A DNA stretch of 64,000 bases, from positions 4,712,001 to 4,776,000 of the forward strand of contig JALGAS010000005.1 of NCBI GenBank assembly GCA_023078685.1. The letters run 5' to 3'. This DNA is from Neopestalotiopsis rosae (taxonomy: Eukaryota > Ascomycota > Sordariomycetes > Amphisphaeriales > Sporocadaceae). Both the position numbers and the translations under genes were made by a program. The notes beneath the pieces were generated by a model. That model did not search any database and was not told the DNA's origin. It saw only the letters and a program-made list of their open reading frames with translations. Shown here piece after piece: positions 36,201 to 45,627 of this stretch (the first letter of the stretch is position 1; every line of letters begins with the position of its first letter).

Positions 36201-37669
36201 GCTACGAAGATGAGACCGACTACGGAATTGACGAGCACGAGAGTAGTCGACACTTCCTCCGTACCATTGAAGGATATGTCTACGACTTGGCAAAGAAGCT
36301 AGCGCGAGTACGCGAGGAATTCGGTCTGGATGGATACCTCGAAAAGCCAAATTTGAGCGCTGCCACAATCGACAAGAAGGAAAAGGGCAACGCTGCAAGA
36401 ACCCACACTGAGAGGGTTGCCAAGGTGTCCCAACGAACGCTTGTTCACTTCATTACTCTGTGTCTGGAGAAGTTCAAGAAGGCGCACGTAGAACCCGGCC
36501 ACGCCGTCGGAGCTGTTGGTGCACAGTCGATTGGTGAGCCTGGTACTCAAATGACCCTGAAGACTTTCCATTTTGCTGGTGTCGCTGGTATGAGTATCAC
36601 CCAGGGTGTGCCTCGTATCAAGGAAATTATCAACGCATCGAAGACAATCAGTACACCAGTTATCACGTGTCCTCTCGAAAACAACAGACAAATCGAAGCT
36701 GCCCGTGTAGTCAGAGGCCGTGTCGAGAAAACATTCATCGAGGACATCCTGAGACACATCGAAGACGAATGGGAATCAAGCAGAGCATACATCACACTGG
36801 CCATTGACATGGAGGCCCTGGAAGCCATGAACTTGGGTATTGGTCTCTACGATGTGAAGGCTGCTATTGCCAAGGCCAAGAAGCTCAAGATCTTGGAGGG
36901 AGATATGTCAGTCTACCCAATCGACGGTACCATCGAGATTGCAGTCACTCTGCCCGACGAAACTAAGAGCCGGAGTGTACGAACCAAGACGGAGGCGCCA
37001 GCAGACTTGCTCACCCGCGTTAGTCACCTGAAGCGTGCCCTGCCGGCAGTCGCAGTTTCTGGCTACCCTGAAGCCGCTCGTGCTATCATTCAGACCGCCG
37101 AAGGAAAGGCCGACAAACCTGGCGAAGCACCTCCTTACGTCCACACCGTCTTGGTGGAAGGATATGGCCTTCGACAGTGCATGAACACAGAGGGTGTCAT
37201 TGGTACCAAGGTCATCTCGAATAACGTTATGGAGGCCAACCAAGTGCTTGGTATCGAAGCGGCGCGAACAACCATTGCAAAGGAAATTGATGCTGTCATG
37301 GGCGAAATGGACATCGATCCGCGACACATGGAGTTGTTGGCAGATGTCATGACATACAAGGGTGAGGTGCTGGGTATCACGAGATTCGGTCTGTCAAAGA
37401 TGCGTGACTCGGTCCTGCAGCTCGCTTCCTTCGAGAAGACGCCTGATCACTTGTTCGAGGCTGCAGCTGGTATGAAGGGAGACAAGATTGAGGGTGTTTC
37501 AGAGAAGATCATCATGGGACAGACCATGACGGTGGGCACTGGTGCATTCCAGGTCGTCAGAAAACTAGGTCTCAGTGACCAACATCTTCAAAAGCTACCA
37601 ACAGCCTTTGAAGATGCGTGGGCTGCTGACGCAAAGGAGAGAAAGAAGCTCAAGTCCAGGAAGGCTTAG
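33203..37669 (+). CDS. rpc1: DNA-directed RNA polymerase III largest subunit (RPC1/RPC160)
   Basis: A single 4.5-kb exon of 1488 codons. The frame is open upstream to a GTG at 33086, but the first ATG is 33203 ([11 protein letters not shown]), which fits the family. This subunit carries half of the Pol III active site, which makes tRNA, 5S rRNA and other small RNAs. Visible features are the N-terminal zinc site [17 protein letters not shown], a second pair CKDC...CPYC, [20 protein letters not shown], the catalytic metal loop [10 protein letters not shown], the bridge helix/trigger loop region ([20 protein letters not shown]) and the C-terminal [20 protein letters not shown]. There is no heptad-repeat tail, excluding Pol II, and the length and end match Pol III rather than Pol I. 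Intact. Confidence 0.95.
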   Translation: [1488 protein letters not shown]

Positions 37670-38051
37670 GAAGACACACTGGCGTTTCGGTTTCGTATGT
37701 GACACCAAAAGGAATTGGCTCGGGGAGACGTTGACTTGCTGGAAATGCATTGCGAACTAGGCGTTGGTTAGGTTAGGTATATCACGACGAAGACGCGCGT
37801 TCTGTATAAGGAGTCGCTTCTCGTCCTCATTTCTACTTTTATTGATGTTGCGGCAATTATTATTTGTAACAAAAGACTGTAGAATTAATTACACCAATTT
37901 TGCTACACTTCAGAGTTAAGACTACCAAAATCGTGTTTGAGTAAACGTTATGATGATTTTAGAAAAAAACTTAGTTTAGTGATAATTTCTAGCCGTATAC
38001 TCATAAGAGTCGTTATGAATACATGATGTAAATGGGAATCTTTAGTAGCCA
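37670..38051. other. Convergent 3' intergenic region
   Basis: About 380 A+T-rich bases between the 3' ends of RPC1 and the TMEM19-like gene; likely 3' untranslated sequence. Nothing else is seen. Confidence 0.55.
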
Positions 38052-39206
38052 TTACGCCTTAAGTATGCTCGCAAGAGGAACGCCCCAGTACAGAGCAGCT
38101 AGGCCCATGGCACCAACACTCATGGTAAAGGCCATGAGGAAGTTTACATCATTGTTATCCAGCAAGTCATATCCGCTCTCGGCCACTCGGGTCGGCTTCT
38201 GGTCGCCAAAGTTGGAAGTACGGTGTGAATCCTTGGGGTCGTAGGGGTCCTCCTTTGCGCTGGTAGACGCATCATCATCCACCTTCTCCACCGCGGCCTT
38301 GCCCTCGCCCTTGAGGACGGTCGCCTTGACGTCGGCCGTCTTCTTGAAGTGCTCGCGCGAGTTGGGGTTGCCGACCGTCGAGGTGAGGACGCGCACGCCG
38401 CCGTCGCCCTCGACAATCTTGCCCGACCGCACGTCGCGCACGCTGCGCTGGAACCAGCCGCCGAGCAGACTGTCCAGGACGGATCCGAGGGCGCCCCAGA
38501 GCACCAGGGCCCAGGCAAACGTGATCCTCTGGCTAGTGGTCCAGGCTGGGCCGCCGGCCAGTGCGCCCGTGGTCTTGCCGTTGCACATGGGCAGGAACGC
38601 CAAAGAGGCCGTGACGACGACAAAGCTGCCCAGGAGACCGGCGACCAGGCCCCAGACGGTGACGCCACCGTTGGTTCCGGGCGGGACCTTGCGCAGATTC
38701 CACGAGGTCAGGAGACGGGGGCTGCTCTTGGACAGGATGCCCAGCTCGGAGCTGAAAGTGTCAGCGGCAACGGCCGCATAGTTGGCAATGATGCCGATGA
38801 CGAGGATGTCCCCGGTGGCCCACGAGTAGCAAAAGGTGCCCTCGGGAATCCCACCGGAGATGATAGTCTGCTTGCGCTGCTCAATCTGCCAGACGTGCAG
38901 GAGGATGAGGACCGAGGCGACGGCCGAGTTGGCCAGGACCTGGACGTGGGTGCGGGGCCCCTCGCCGCCGCCGCCGTGCGACGCGCTGAGGGTGAGCTGG
39001 GCTTTCACGTCCTTTTTGATCTTGGTCACGCGCGTGCCCGCCAGGAAGAAGACGACGAGCAGCACAAAGGGCAGGTTCCACGGATGGTAGGCGTGGATGG
39101 CGGCGGTGACGGCCGCGGTCGCGATGCCGGCTGGCGTCAGCGACTTGTGCGAGTACGCCCGATATACGAGGGCGAGGGTCGCCGGGACGGCGAGGATGGG
39201 TTTCAT
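38052..39206 (-). CDS. TMEM19/DUF92-family integral membrane protein
   Basis: A single exon of 384 codons. The open frame extends upstream, but its first codon is a GTG; ATG 39206 gives MKPILAVPATLALVYRAYSH, the typical family start. Several hydrophobic segments are visible (about residues 3-20, 35-60, 95-110, 130-155, 185-215, 235-255 and the last 30), with the conserved AVAADTFSSELGILSKSSPRLL and GTNGGVTVWGLVAGLLGS blocks of the TMEM19/DUF92 family. Plant and cyanobacterial relatives include a phytyl-phosphate kinase, but the fungal members have no settled function. A hydrophilic Lys/Asp/Glu-rich loop of about 80 residues precedes the last membrane segment. A short GCT/GCA run just upstream of the ATG encodes the Ala run of the longer frame and is probably untranslated. 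Confidence 0.88.
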   Translation of the reverse strand: MKPILAVPATLALVYRAYSHKSLTPAGIATAAVTAAIHAYHPWNLPFVLLVVFFLAGTRVTKIKKDVKAQLTLSASHGGGGEGPRTHVQVLANSAVASVLILLHVWQIEQRKQTIISGGIPEGTFCYSWATGDILVIGIIANYAAVAADTFSSELGILSKSSPRLLTSWNLRKVPPGTNGGVTVWGLVAGLLGSFVVVTASLAFLPMCNGKTTGALAGGPAWTTSQRITFAWALVLWGALGSVLDSLLGGWFQRSVRDVRSGKIVEGDGGVRVLTSTVGNPNSREHFKKTADVKATVLKGEGKAAVEKVDDDASTSAKEDPYDPKDSHRTSNFGDQKPTRVAESGYDLLDNNDVNFLMAFTMSVGAMGLAALYWGVPLASILKA

Positions 39207-40192
39207 GGCTGCTGCTGCTGCTGCTATTGTGGTCTGCGATATGCCAACGAAAAAGTGAGGAACGAATGTAAATGGATTCACACTGTAGGATGCCTGGAGA
39301 TATTCCTGATAGTTGGACACGCGAACACTTTCGATGCAGGTACGTGGTAAGAAAGTTCGGCCACTGGACTTTTGGATTTAGCGACCAAGTGACGTCGAAG
39401 TTGGTGCATAGAGTGAGCGCTAAGCAGGGGTCAGCGGGACGCTGATTAGTGCGTGTGGGGAGCTCATCAATAGCAGCTCCCGTTACAGAAGGCCATGAAT
39501 CCTTGACATCTGCTCCTCTCATGATTATTCAGCTAAATCCATAAGAGATCGGATTTCATGTCTATTCGCAGCTTGACAATACAACGAGTCGGCAATGATG
39601 ACTTGGTGTAGCAGCACTAAATGCGCTACCCTCGGCTTCGGCTTCTGATGCTCACGGCGGATAAACGAGAAGTTGCACAAACACACTTGGTTACATCGCT
39701 GCAAATTCTCCTGCAAACAAGACGCTGGAGTATTGGCTTGGTGTTTCTTTTTACGTACTATCACTGGTCATGGACATGTGCCAACGACTTTGGCATCAGT
39801 GTGCTCAATAGATGTCTCTCCACTATAGCCCTTGATATTCGTGCGGCTAACGTTGGAGAGCTTGGCAAAGCTGTATAGGGGACTGAAGTGGACCGTCGAG
39901 CGATGGTTCGTCCAAATATTACGCGAAAGCTTAACAAAAGCGTCTGTGTTGATGGATTGACTAAACAAATATAGACGCCTACGGATGAGGGACTTTGGAA
40001 GTAGCCACCACTCTACGCCCGTACAGCCTCATATTATCCAATTGGTGCGCATCCTGGGCGCAACAGTGCCAGTCATCTCTCAGACATTCAAACGTGAACC
40101 ATATGTTTGTGGCAGTATAAGTACCAGGCAGGAATGTGTCAAATAACTCGAAATTCTCAAGTCTACTCAGAGTGGCCAACAAGCGACCAGCC
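39207..40192. other. Divergent intergenic region
   Basis: About 1 kb between the TMEM19-like gene and the glycosidase. It includes a (GCT)n-like microsatellite at about 39208-39225. No gene is recognised. Confidence 0.5.
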
Positions 40193-41836
40193 ATGTATTC
40201 CACCAAGTTTTTTCAGGCCTTAGCAGGCCTTGCTGTGCTTTTCCTTGATCGGATCAATGCCTCGCCAACTCAGGCCATCAACCAACGTCAGAGCTCGGCA
40301 TTTAGCAATCCTATTCGATGGGAGGATATGCCAGATGCCGATGTATTCCGTGTTGGCGACGTCTTCTACTACTCGAGTTCCACCTTCGCCTACTCACCCG
40401 GTGCACCACTGTATAAGTCGTACGACTTGGTGAACTGGGCTCCAGCCACTCACAGTGTGCCCACGTTGGATTTCGGGGAAAAATACAACCTGGACAATGA
40501 GAATCGCGCCTATGTGCGAGGCATATGGGCCAGTACAGTGCGATATCGGAACTCTACCGATACCTTCTACTGGATCGGATGTATCGAAAACTCAAAGACG
40601 TACATTTACACCTCTTCTGGAAGCGGTGCAGGCTCCAACAACGGTGAAGCTGCTTCTTGGAACTGGCAACAAGCTGGTGTTCTCGACACATGCTACTATG
40701 ACTGTGGCCTCTTGATCGACGATGACGATACCATGTACGTGGCGTACGGCAACACCAATATTTCCGTGGCCCAGTTATCAAGCGACGGTTCGAGCCAAGT
40801 CAGTACCCAGGAAGTCTTCTCGGGAGGAGATGTCTACATTGAAGGTAGCCACATGTACAAAATCAACGGCTACTACTGGATCATGCCGACCAAGGTGGCC
40901 ACTGGAGAGTGGGCGTACCGGGCTTCCAGTCCTTGGGGTCCATACGAGCAACATGTGTTCTTTGACAACCTACCTGCTCCGCTGAACGAAGCTGGGTGGG
41001 CCCATCAAGGCGGTATGGTAGAGACACAGGCCGGAGACTGGTACTATGTCGCTTTCATGGATGCGTGTCCGGGAGGCCGTATCCCCGTCATGGCTCCCGT
41101 CGGCTGGGACTCAGACGGATGGCCATACATTGTGACAAACAGTACCGGTGGCTGGGCGCCTGAATATGATATGCCTGTCTCAACAAACAAGACTGTCGAG
41201 CCGCCGAACGGGCTGGATACATTCACGACTTTCGGCGAGGAATGGGAGTGGAACCACAATCCCGATCCGCTGAGCTGGAACCTGGTCGACGGAGGTGGCA
41301 TATTCCTAAAGACGGCATCCGTGACGGATGACCTGTACTCTGCACGCAATACCCTCACACATCGGATCCTGGGTCCAAAGTCGGAAGCCATATTCGAGTT
41401 TGACATTAGCCAAATGGCCGATGGTGACCGCGCTGGTGCAGCGATGTTTCGCGATCGCTCTGCCTATATCGGCATCCACAAGACCGGGGACGTAGCCACC
41501 CTCGTTTATGTCAACGGATTGGAGTTGATTGACTGGAACTGGTCAACTGCCTCGAATGGCACCATTGCCGCCACGGGCCCCACAGTTACAGATCCTGTCA
41601 TATTCTTGAAGATTACGGTAGATGTCACGCCTGCACTCGATGCCGAGCCTGTCCGCCCAGCTGTCTTTAGCTATAGTACAGACGGCGCAACTTGGGTACA
41701 GCTGGGTGATCCTTATCTCCTCGTAAATACGTGGTCGTACTTTGTTGGCTATCGCTACGCAGCCTTCAACTATGCCACAGAATCTTTGGGTGGCTCAGTC
41801 ATACTGAAGAGCTTCTCGATGGAGCTCATCGACTAG
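40193..41836 (+). CDS. Secreted glycoside hydrolase, family 43 type
   Basis: A single exon of 547 codons from ATG 40193; a GTG 57 bases upstream only extends the open frame. The N-terminus MYSTKFFQALAGLAVLFLDRINA is a signal peptide. The five-bladed propeller follows with the family's three acidic residues in likely context: Asp in DMPDADVFRVGD (base), Asp in CGLLIDDDDTMYVAYG and Glu in YIEGSHMYKINGYYW (acid). The last 190 residues form a beta-sandwich module (DTFTTFGEEWEWNHNPDPLS) as in GH43 enzymes with a C-terminal concanavalin-like domain. Such enzymes act as beta-xylosidases, alpha-arabinofuranosidases or arabinanases on plant hemicellulose; the exact specificity cannot be read here. Confidence 0.9.
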   Translation: MYSTKFFQALAGLAVLFLDRINASPTQAINQRQSSAFSNPIRWEDMPDADVFRVGDVFYYSSSTFAYSPGAPLYKSYDLVNWAPATHSVPTLDFGEKYNLDNENRAYVRGIWASTVRYRNSTDTFYWIGCIENSKTYIYTSSGSGAGSNNGEAASWNWQQAGVLDTCYYDCGLLIDDDDTMYVAYGNTNISVAQLSSDGSSQVSTQEVFSGGDVYIEGSHMYKINGYYWIMPTKVATGEWAYRASSPWGPYEQHVFFDNLPAPLNEAGWAHQGGMVETQAGDWYYVAFMDACPGGRIPVMAPVGWDSDGWPYIVTNSTGGWAPEYDMPVSTNKTVEPPNGLDTFTTFGEEWEWNHNPDPLSWNLVDGGGIFLKTASVTDDLYSARNTLTHRILGPKSEAIFEFDISQMADGDRAGAAMFRDRSAYIGIHKTGDVATLVYVNGLELIDWNWSTASNGTIAATGPTVTDPVIFLKITVDVTPALDAEPVRPAVFSYSTDGATWVQLGDPYLLVNTWSYFVGYRYAAFNYATESLGGSVILKSFSMELID

Positions 41837-42147
41837 CATTGAAGGGGAAAAGGAACTTGCACTTCGGACGTGTCTACGAATCGAAAGACACGTCCATCCA
41901 TTAATGGGTGAATGGATACTTAGCACAAATTGACAGAAATCATGTAGTTCATTGGAGCAGAAAGAGTCAAATTTCGCTATATCTCTCGACGCAGACTCTC
42001 TAGAGTACACGATGGATCTCGCTGTCTTTCTCTTCTTTGAAGTGATGGTAGTATCAACTACTTTCGTTCGATGCTTTCCCACTCCCCGGAGAACAATTCG
42101 CGGCGTTTTTGCTTGTCTAGTGTCTTCATTGAGTCTGATGTCTGCGC
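41837..42147. other. Convergent 3' intergenic region
   Basis: About 310 bases between two 3' ends; nothing recognisable. Confidence 0.5.
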
Positions 42148-45100
42148 TTAGGATTGCAGCAGGGGATGATGGATCTGTTCGAGACCTGTCGCGGGCCCGT
42201 TATTGACAAAGTCGCTCTCATCCAAGTCTGGCATTCCATCGGCCCAAGGGTCCTCTGGGACAGTGTCCGGATGAGTATCTGTGATTAGCATAGAATCTTC
42301 CTCGCGCAATAGAGCGTCCTCAGCCCAAAGGAAGAAGTTGCACTTCGGCGGCTCTCCCATCTTGCCCACGGTCGAACGGCCCTGGCAGGTGTAGTACCAG
42401 CGGCCCCTGTTCTTGGAATCGCGGCGCACTTGGAATTGCGCCGCGGGGAGGCGGGGCTTGCAGTTACCTTGGAAATGAAGACTGTTAGCGGTGTGCAACC
42501 TTTGAAGCGATCCCGGATGTCTGCTTACAGTGCCACTGTCCCTTGGCGAAGTATCCGTTGCCTGACGTCTTGTTCAGCGTATCCGAAGCATCAAAAGTAG
42601 TTGTTTTTGGTCGATCTGACAGCCCATCACTTTTGTCTACCACACTCTTCTTGCTTTTGAGTTTACTGGGCTCATTGGACATAGACTTCAAGGCCGAGTC
42701 GGCTTTACTGGACCAGGAGTGATGAACACGTGATAGAAGGCTTTGTTGCCCTAATTCGGTACTTGGGCTTTGCGCCTTGCAGTTGGGACAGAACCATTTT
42801 TCAGTGAATACTGGAACCGCCGTCAAACCTACACATTCCAAGTGAAACCATTCCTTCGTGCAAATCTGTGAAAGAAAGTCGCGAATTAGTAAACCAAGTT
42901 GGGTGACACCATAATGCAACTCTTACTCACATCGTTGTCGCAAGCAATCATGTCATCGTTGCTGGACCGGTTGCATATACAGTATCTCGATTCTTCGAGG
43001 TCCGCATACTTGGCAGCAGACTCAAGCTTTATGTCATGGGCCATGTCATCGTTGCAATTTCCCTGTGTTATGCCTGCCACTGGTCCTTCTGTTTTCAGCT
43101 TCGAGGGTGTGGGGCGCGACAAATATTTGTGCTTATGTTTCTGATGATTGCTCTCGTCCACCATAAGCTCTCGAAGCAATTGAAAATCTACCTTGGCTCG
43201 GGGGTCTCGTTTGATGCACAACTTGACCATTTTCCACGCGAAAGTAGTCATATGTGCAGCCTTGGGCATGAGTGTCTGAATAGTTGGGCTTTCAAAAAGA
43301 AGTCCAAGCGCTTGTTTCGCCCTTTGTTCCCCTTGAATCTGAGTTTGACTGAGGACGATTGGCTCTTGTGGGGTCCCCAGGAATGCGCGCTCACTTCTGA
43401 CTTTGTCATAATTGCAAGACATTCCCAGCTCAGTACATCTACTGCAGCTCGGCCTGTTGCCGTCGCACTTGACGATCTTTCTCCGACAAGACATACATGC
43501 TGGTTGATGTGACTTGCGAACATCCGTATTGGCTGGGTGTTGAGGTATGATCTCGGGGTCCCCTTCGTTCGTCGATGCCGGGGTGATTGGTAGTCTACTT
43601 TGCGACTCTTGTCCCATTAGTTGTGCAGGTGTAACTGGTGGAGGTATCGGAGGGTCCTGGTCGAATATATCAAGGATTCTTTTAAGTTCCAGGTTGAAGT
43701 CTGGATCTTTCAGTTCCAGTTCTGCATTGACTGGCATAGTTGTACCAGAACGATTTTCGACCTTGTAAAAGCGCATCTGGCCTTCTTTGCCAACCTTCGA
43801 GCTCATGTAGAAGCAGTCTCGCCCAGACGTTGAGCAATCTAAACAGGTGGGGAAGTCTCTGCTGCACTTCAACTTCCGGTTGTGGCACCGCATACATTTA
43901 CTGATCATACGAACTGGGTCGAGCGGCCTGCTGTTGGGTTGAGTGGGTGTCCTCGGAATCGCAACCGTATACACAGATGCTACGCCCTCAGGTGTAGAAG
44001 TCAAGAGATCCGGGTTGCCTTCTTCTACGCTTTCTTCCTCACCCTCAGGCTCCATATCGATAAGAAGTGCAACAAGAGAGATCTCATCAAAGTGGGCTCC
44101 GAGGTGCCTCGTGACCGATGCTTTCCCGGCTCCAGTTTCAGCAAAGCACAAAGGGCATACAAAAGACTGCCACTTAGGCTCGTAATTGTGCTCCGACGCC
44201 AAATGGGAGATCCATTCATTTTCATCCGAGAAAGACGTGTTTCCATTCTCACAGTACATATCAAGACACACCCACGGTCGGAGATCGGACAGGATATGTT
44301 GTTTCCATTCTGAGTTGTTTGAAATGTTCACAACCTGTTTGCAGAAAAGACACGAGAATGGCTCTTCATCATTCCCAAAAGAATGGAAGGCCGGAACACG
44401 TACTCTTGGTAAAGTCGTTATTCCGTAGGACGTTATTGTCTCTGCGTCAGAGGTGGCAGATGGGGCCACCAATGAACCACGATGAGGATCGAAGAAGTTG
44501 ATGTATCTTTCGTAGTTTGCTCTCCCTAGCCGAAAGACTAAATTTTCAGAAGCTTGAGGAAACCGCTTTTCGATATTGTTGAGAAAGAAGTCTTGGTATA
44601 GCCGCCAACCCAACAGAGCCTTACTTGATGCAGATTCGCCCGTACTCCTGCTACTGTCAAGCACAGGATCCTTGAGTAGGTCGCCCAGCTCCATCAAGCA
44701 AAGTGTATCTGTCTGGAGGTCTTTCATCATCTATTGAACGCTGTCGTCAAGCGAACCAAGAGAATCACCACTAGTTGTTGATTCTCCGTCATCGGAGTAC
44801 GCCTCAAGGGCTGCTTTGACTTCAATGCTAAGTTGTTCCAGCGGCTCTGTCATCGTTGACTTGCTAAAGAGCTGCGGTAAAAGTCCTGTAGGGCGTGTCA
44901 AATTGGGGAGTCAGCAGCCTAGACTGATGAATGTTGTCGCGAACACTTACGATCTGTCAAATTTATTCCAATGCTCCGAAGAAGTTTCATCGTACCAATG
45001 CGTAATCGTCTTGATCTGCCAAGCATATCGTCCAGTTTGCCGCTTGAAACACCATAACCGTCTGACCATAGCTTGAACTGACTGAAACTGCGTTCCAAAC

Positions 45101-45293
45101 TGATGCTTCCTGGTCCTGACAACATCTGACTATTTGCTGTGTAAATGGACAGTAGGATTTCCCGAAAAAGCTCAAGGCTATCTGCACAGAGTCTTGCGTG
45201 AAGACTAAGCGCAATTGACTGTTCATCATTGACACTTTGTTCCGCCTTCTGGTGATATTGATGGATCTTTCGCTTCGTATCGCAGGACTCCAT
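42148..45293 (-). CDS. Multi-zinc-finger protein: fungal C2H2-like region, two Zn2Cys6 clusters, PHD finger and GRF finger; one in-frame TAG
   Basis: Exons 44951-45293, 42931-44885, 42529-42865 and 42148-42467 sum to 2955 bases (984 codons plus stop). The N-terminal 165 codons are a helical region seen in many fungal zinc-finger proteins (ARLCADSLELFREILLSIYT). Then come paired Cys/His elements (CLFCKQVV, FVCPLCFAETG with HLGAHFDE), two binuclear clusters (CMRCHNRKLKC and CMSCRRKIVKC), a PHD finger (YCICNRSSNDDMIACDND, then EWFHLECVGL and KWFCPNC, split by an intron) and a C-terminal GRF finger (HCNCKPRLPAAQF, GRWYYTC, CNFFLW). PHD fingers read histone tails and GRF fingers bind nucleic acid, so a chromatin or DNA role is likely. 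Codon 166 is TAG (44731-44733), immediately before an in-frame ATGATG; either a nonsense mutation, a 90-base intron with a poor GTCAAA donor, or a downstream start resolves it. Confidence 0.8.
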
Positions 45294-45627
45294 GTTTTAA
45301 TTGAGGATGTTTGGAATGTATCCTGGAGAATTCGAAATAATGCATCTTGGAGTTTTAGATAAGACAGACACGCACCTCACTTGATTCTTGGCGCGGGGAG
45401 AGACGACTTTGGGGTCGTGCGGCTGAGCCTGCATCTTGGTTGACGCCGATAACCACCCCTGCATGCAAATCCGTACGTGGCTCAGCTCAACTCAGCCCAG
45501 TCCAAGCATTCGATCTCTGTCGCTCTGGTTCCCTCCACTCCAGGAGTCTCAATTTGCACTTGGAGATTCAAAATTCACATTCCCCTCATACGTGCGGATC
45601 AAGATAATAGTGCTCACCGTCACGACA
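45294..45627. promoter_or_regulatory. Bidirectional promoter region of the accessory island
   Basis: 333 bases separate the divergent starts of the multi-zinc-finger gene and the DUF7580-like gene, so they probably share control elements. The sequence holds a short repetitive stretch, CTCAGCTCAACTCAGCCCAG (about 45480-45500). I name no specific site. Confidence 0.5.

Noticed and set aside
39207..39320. Longer N-terminus for the TMEM19-like protein, including an Ala run
   Set aside because: It would need a GTG start and adds a low-complexity Ala repeat absent from the usual family start; ATG 39206 is preferred.
38349..39350. 333-codon plus-strand ORF antisense to the TMEM19-like gene
   Set aside because: It is a GC-driven shadow of the real membrane protein frame, rich in Gly, Asp and Arg without a domain.
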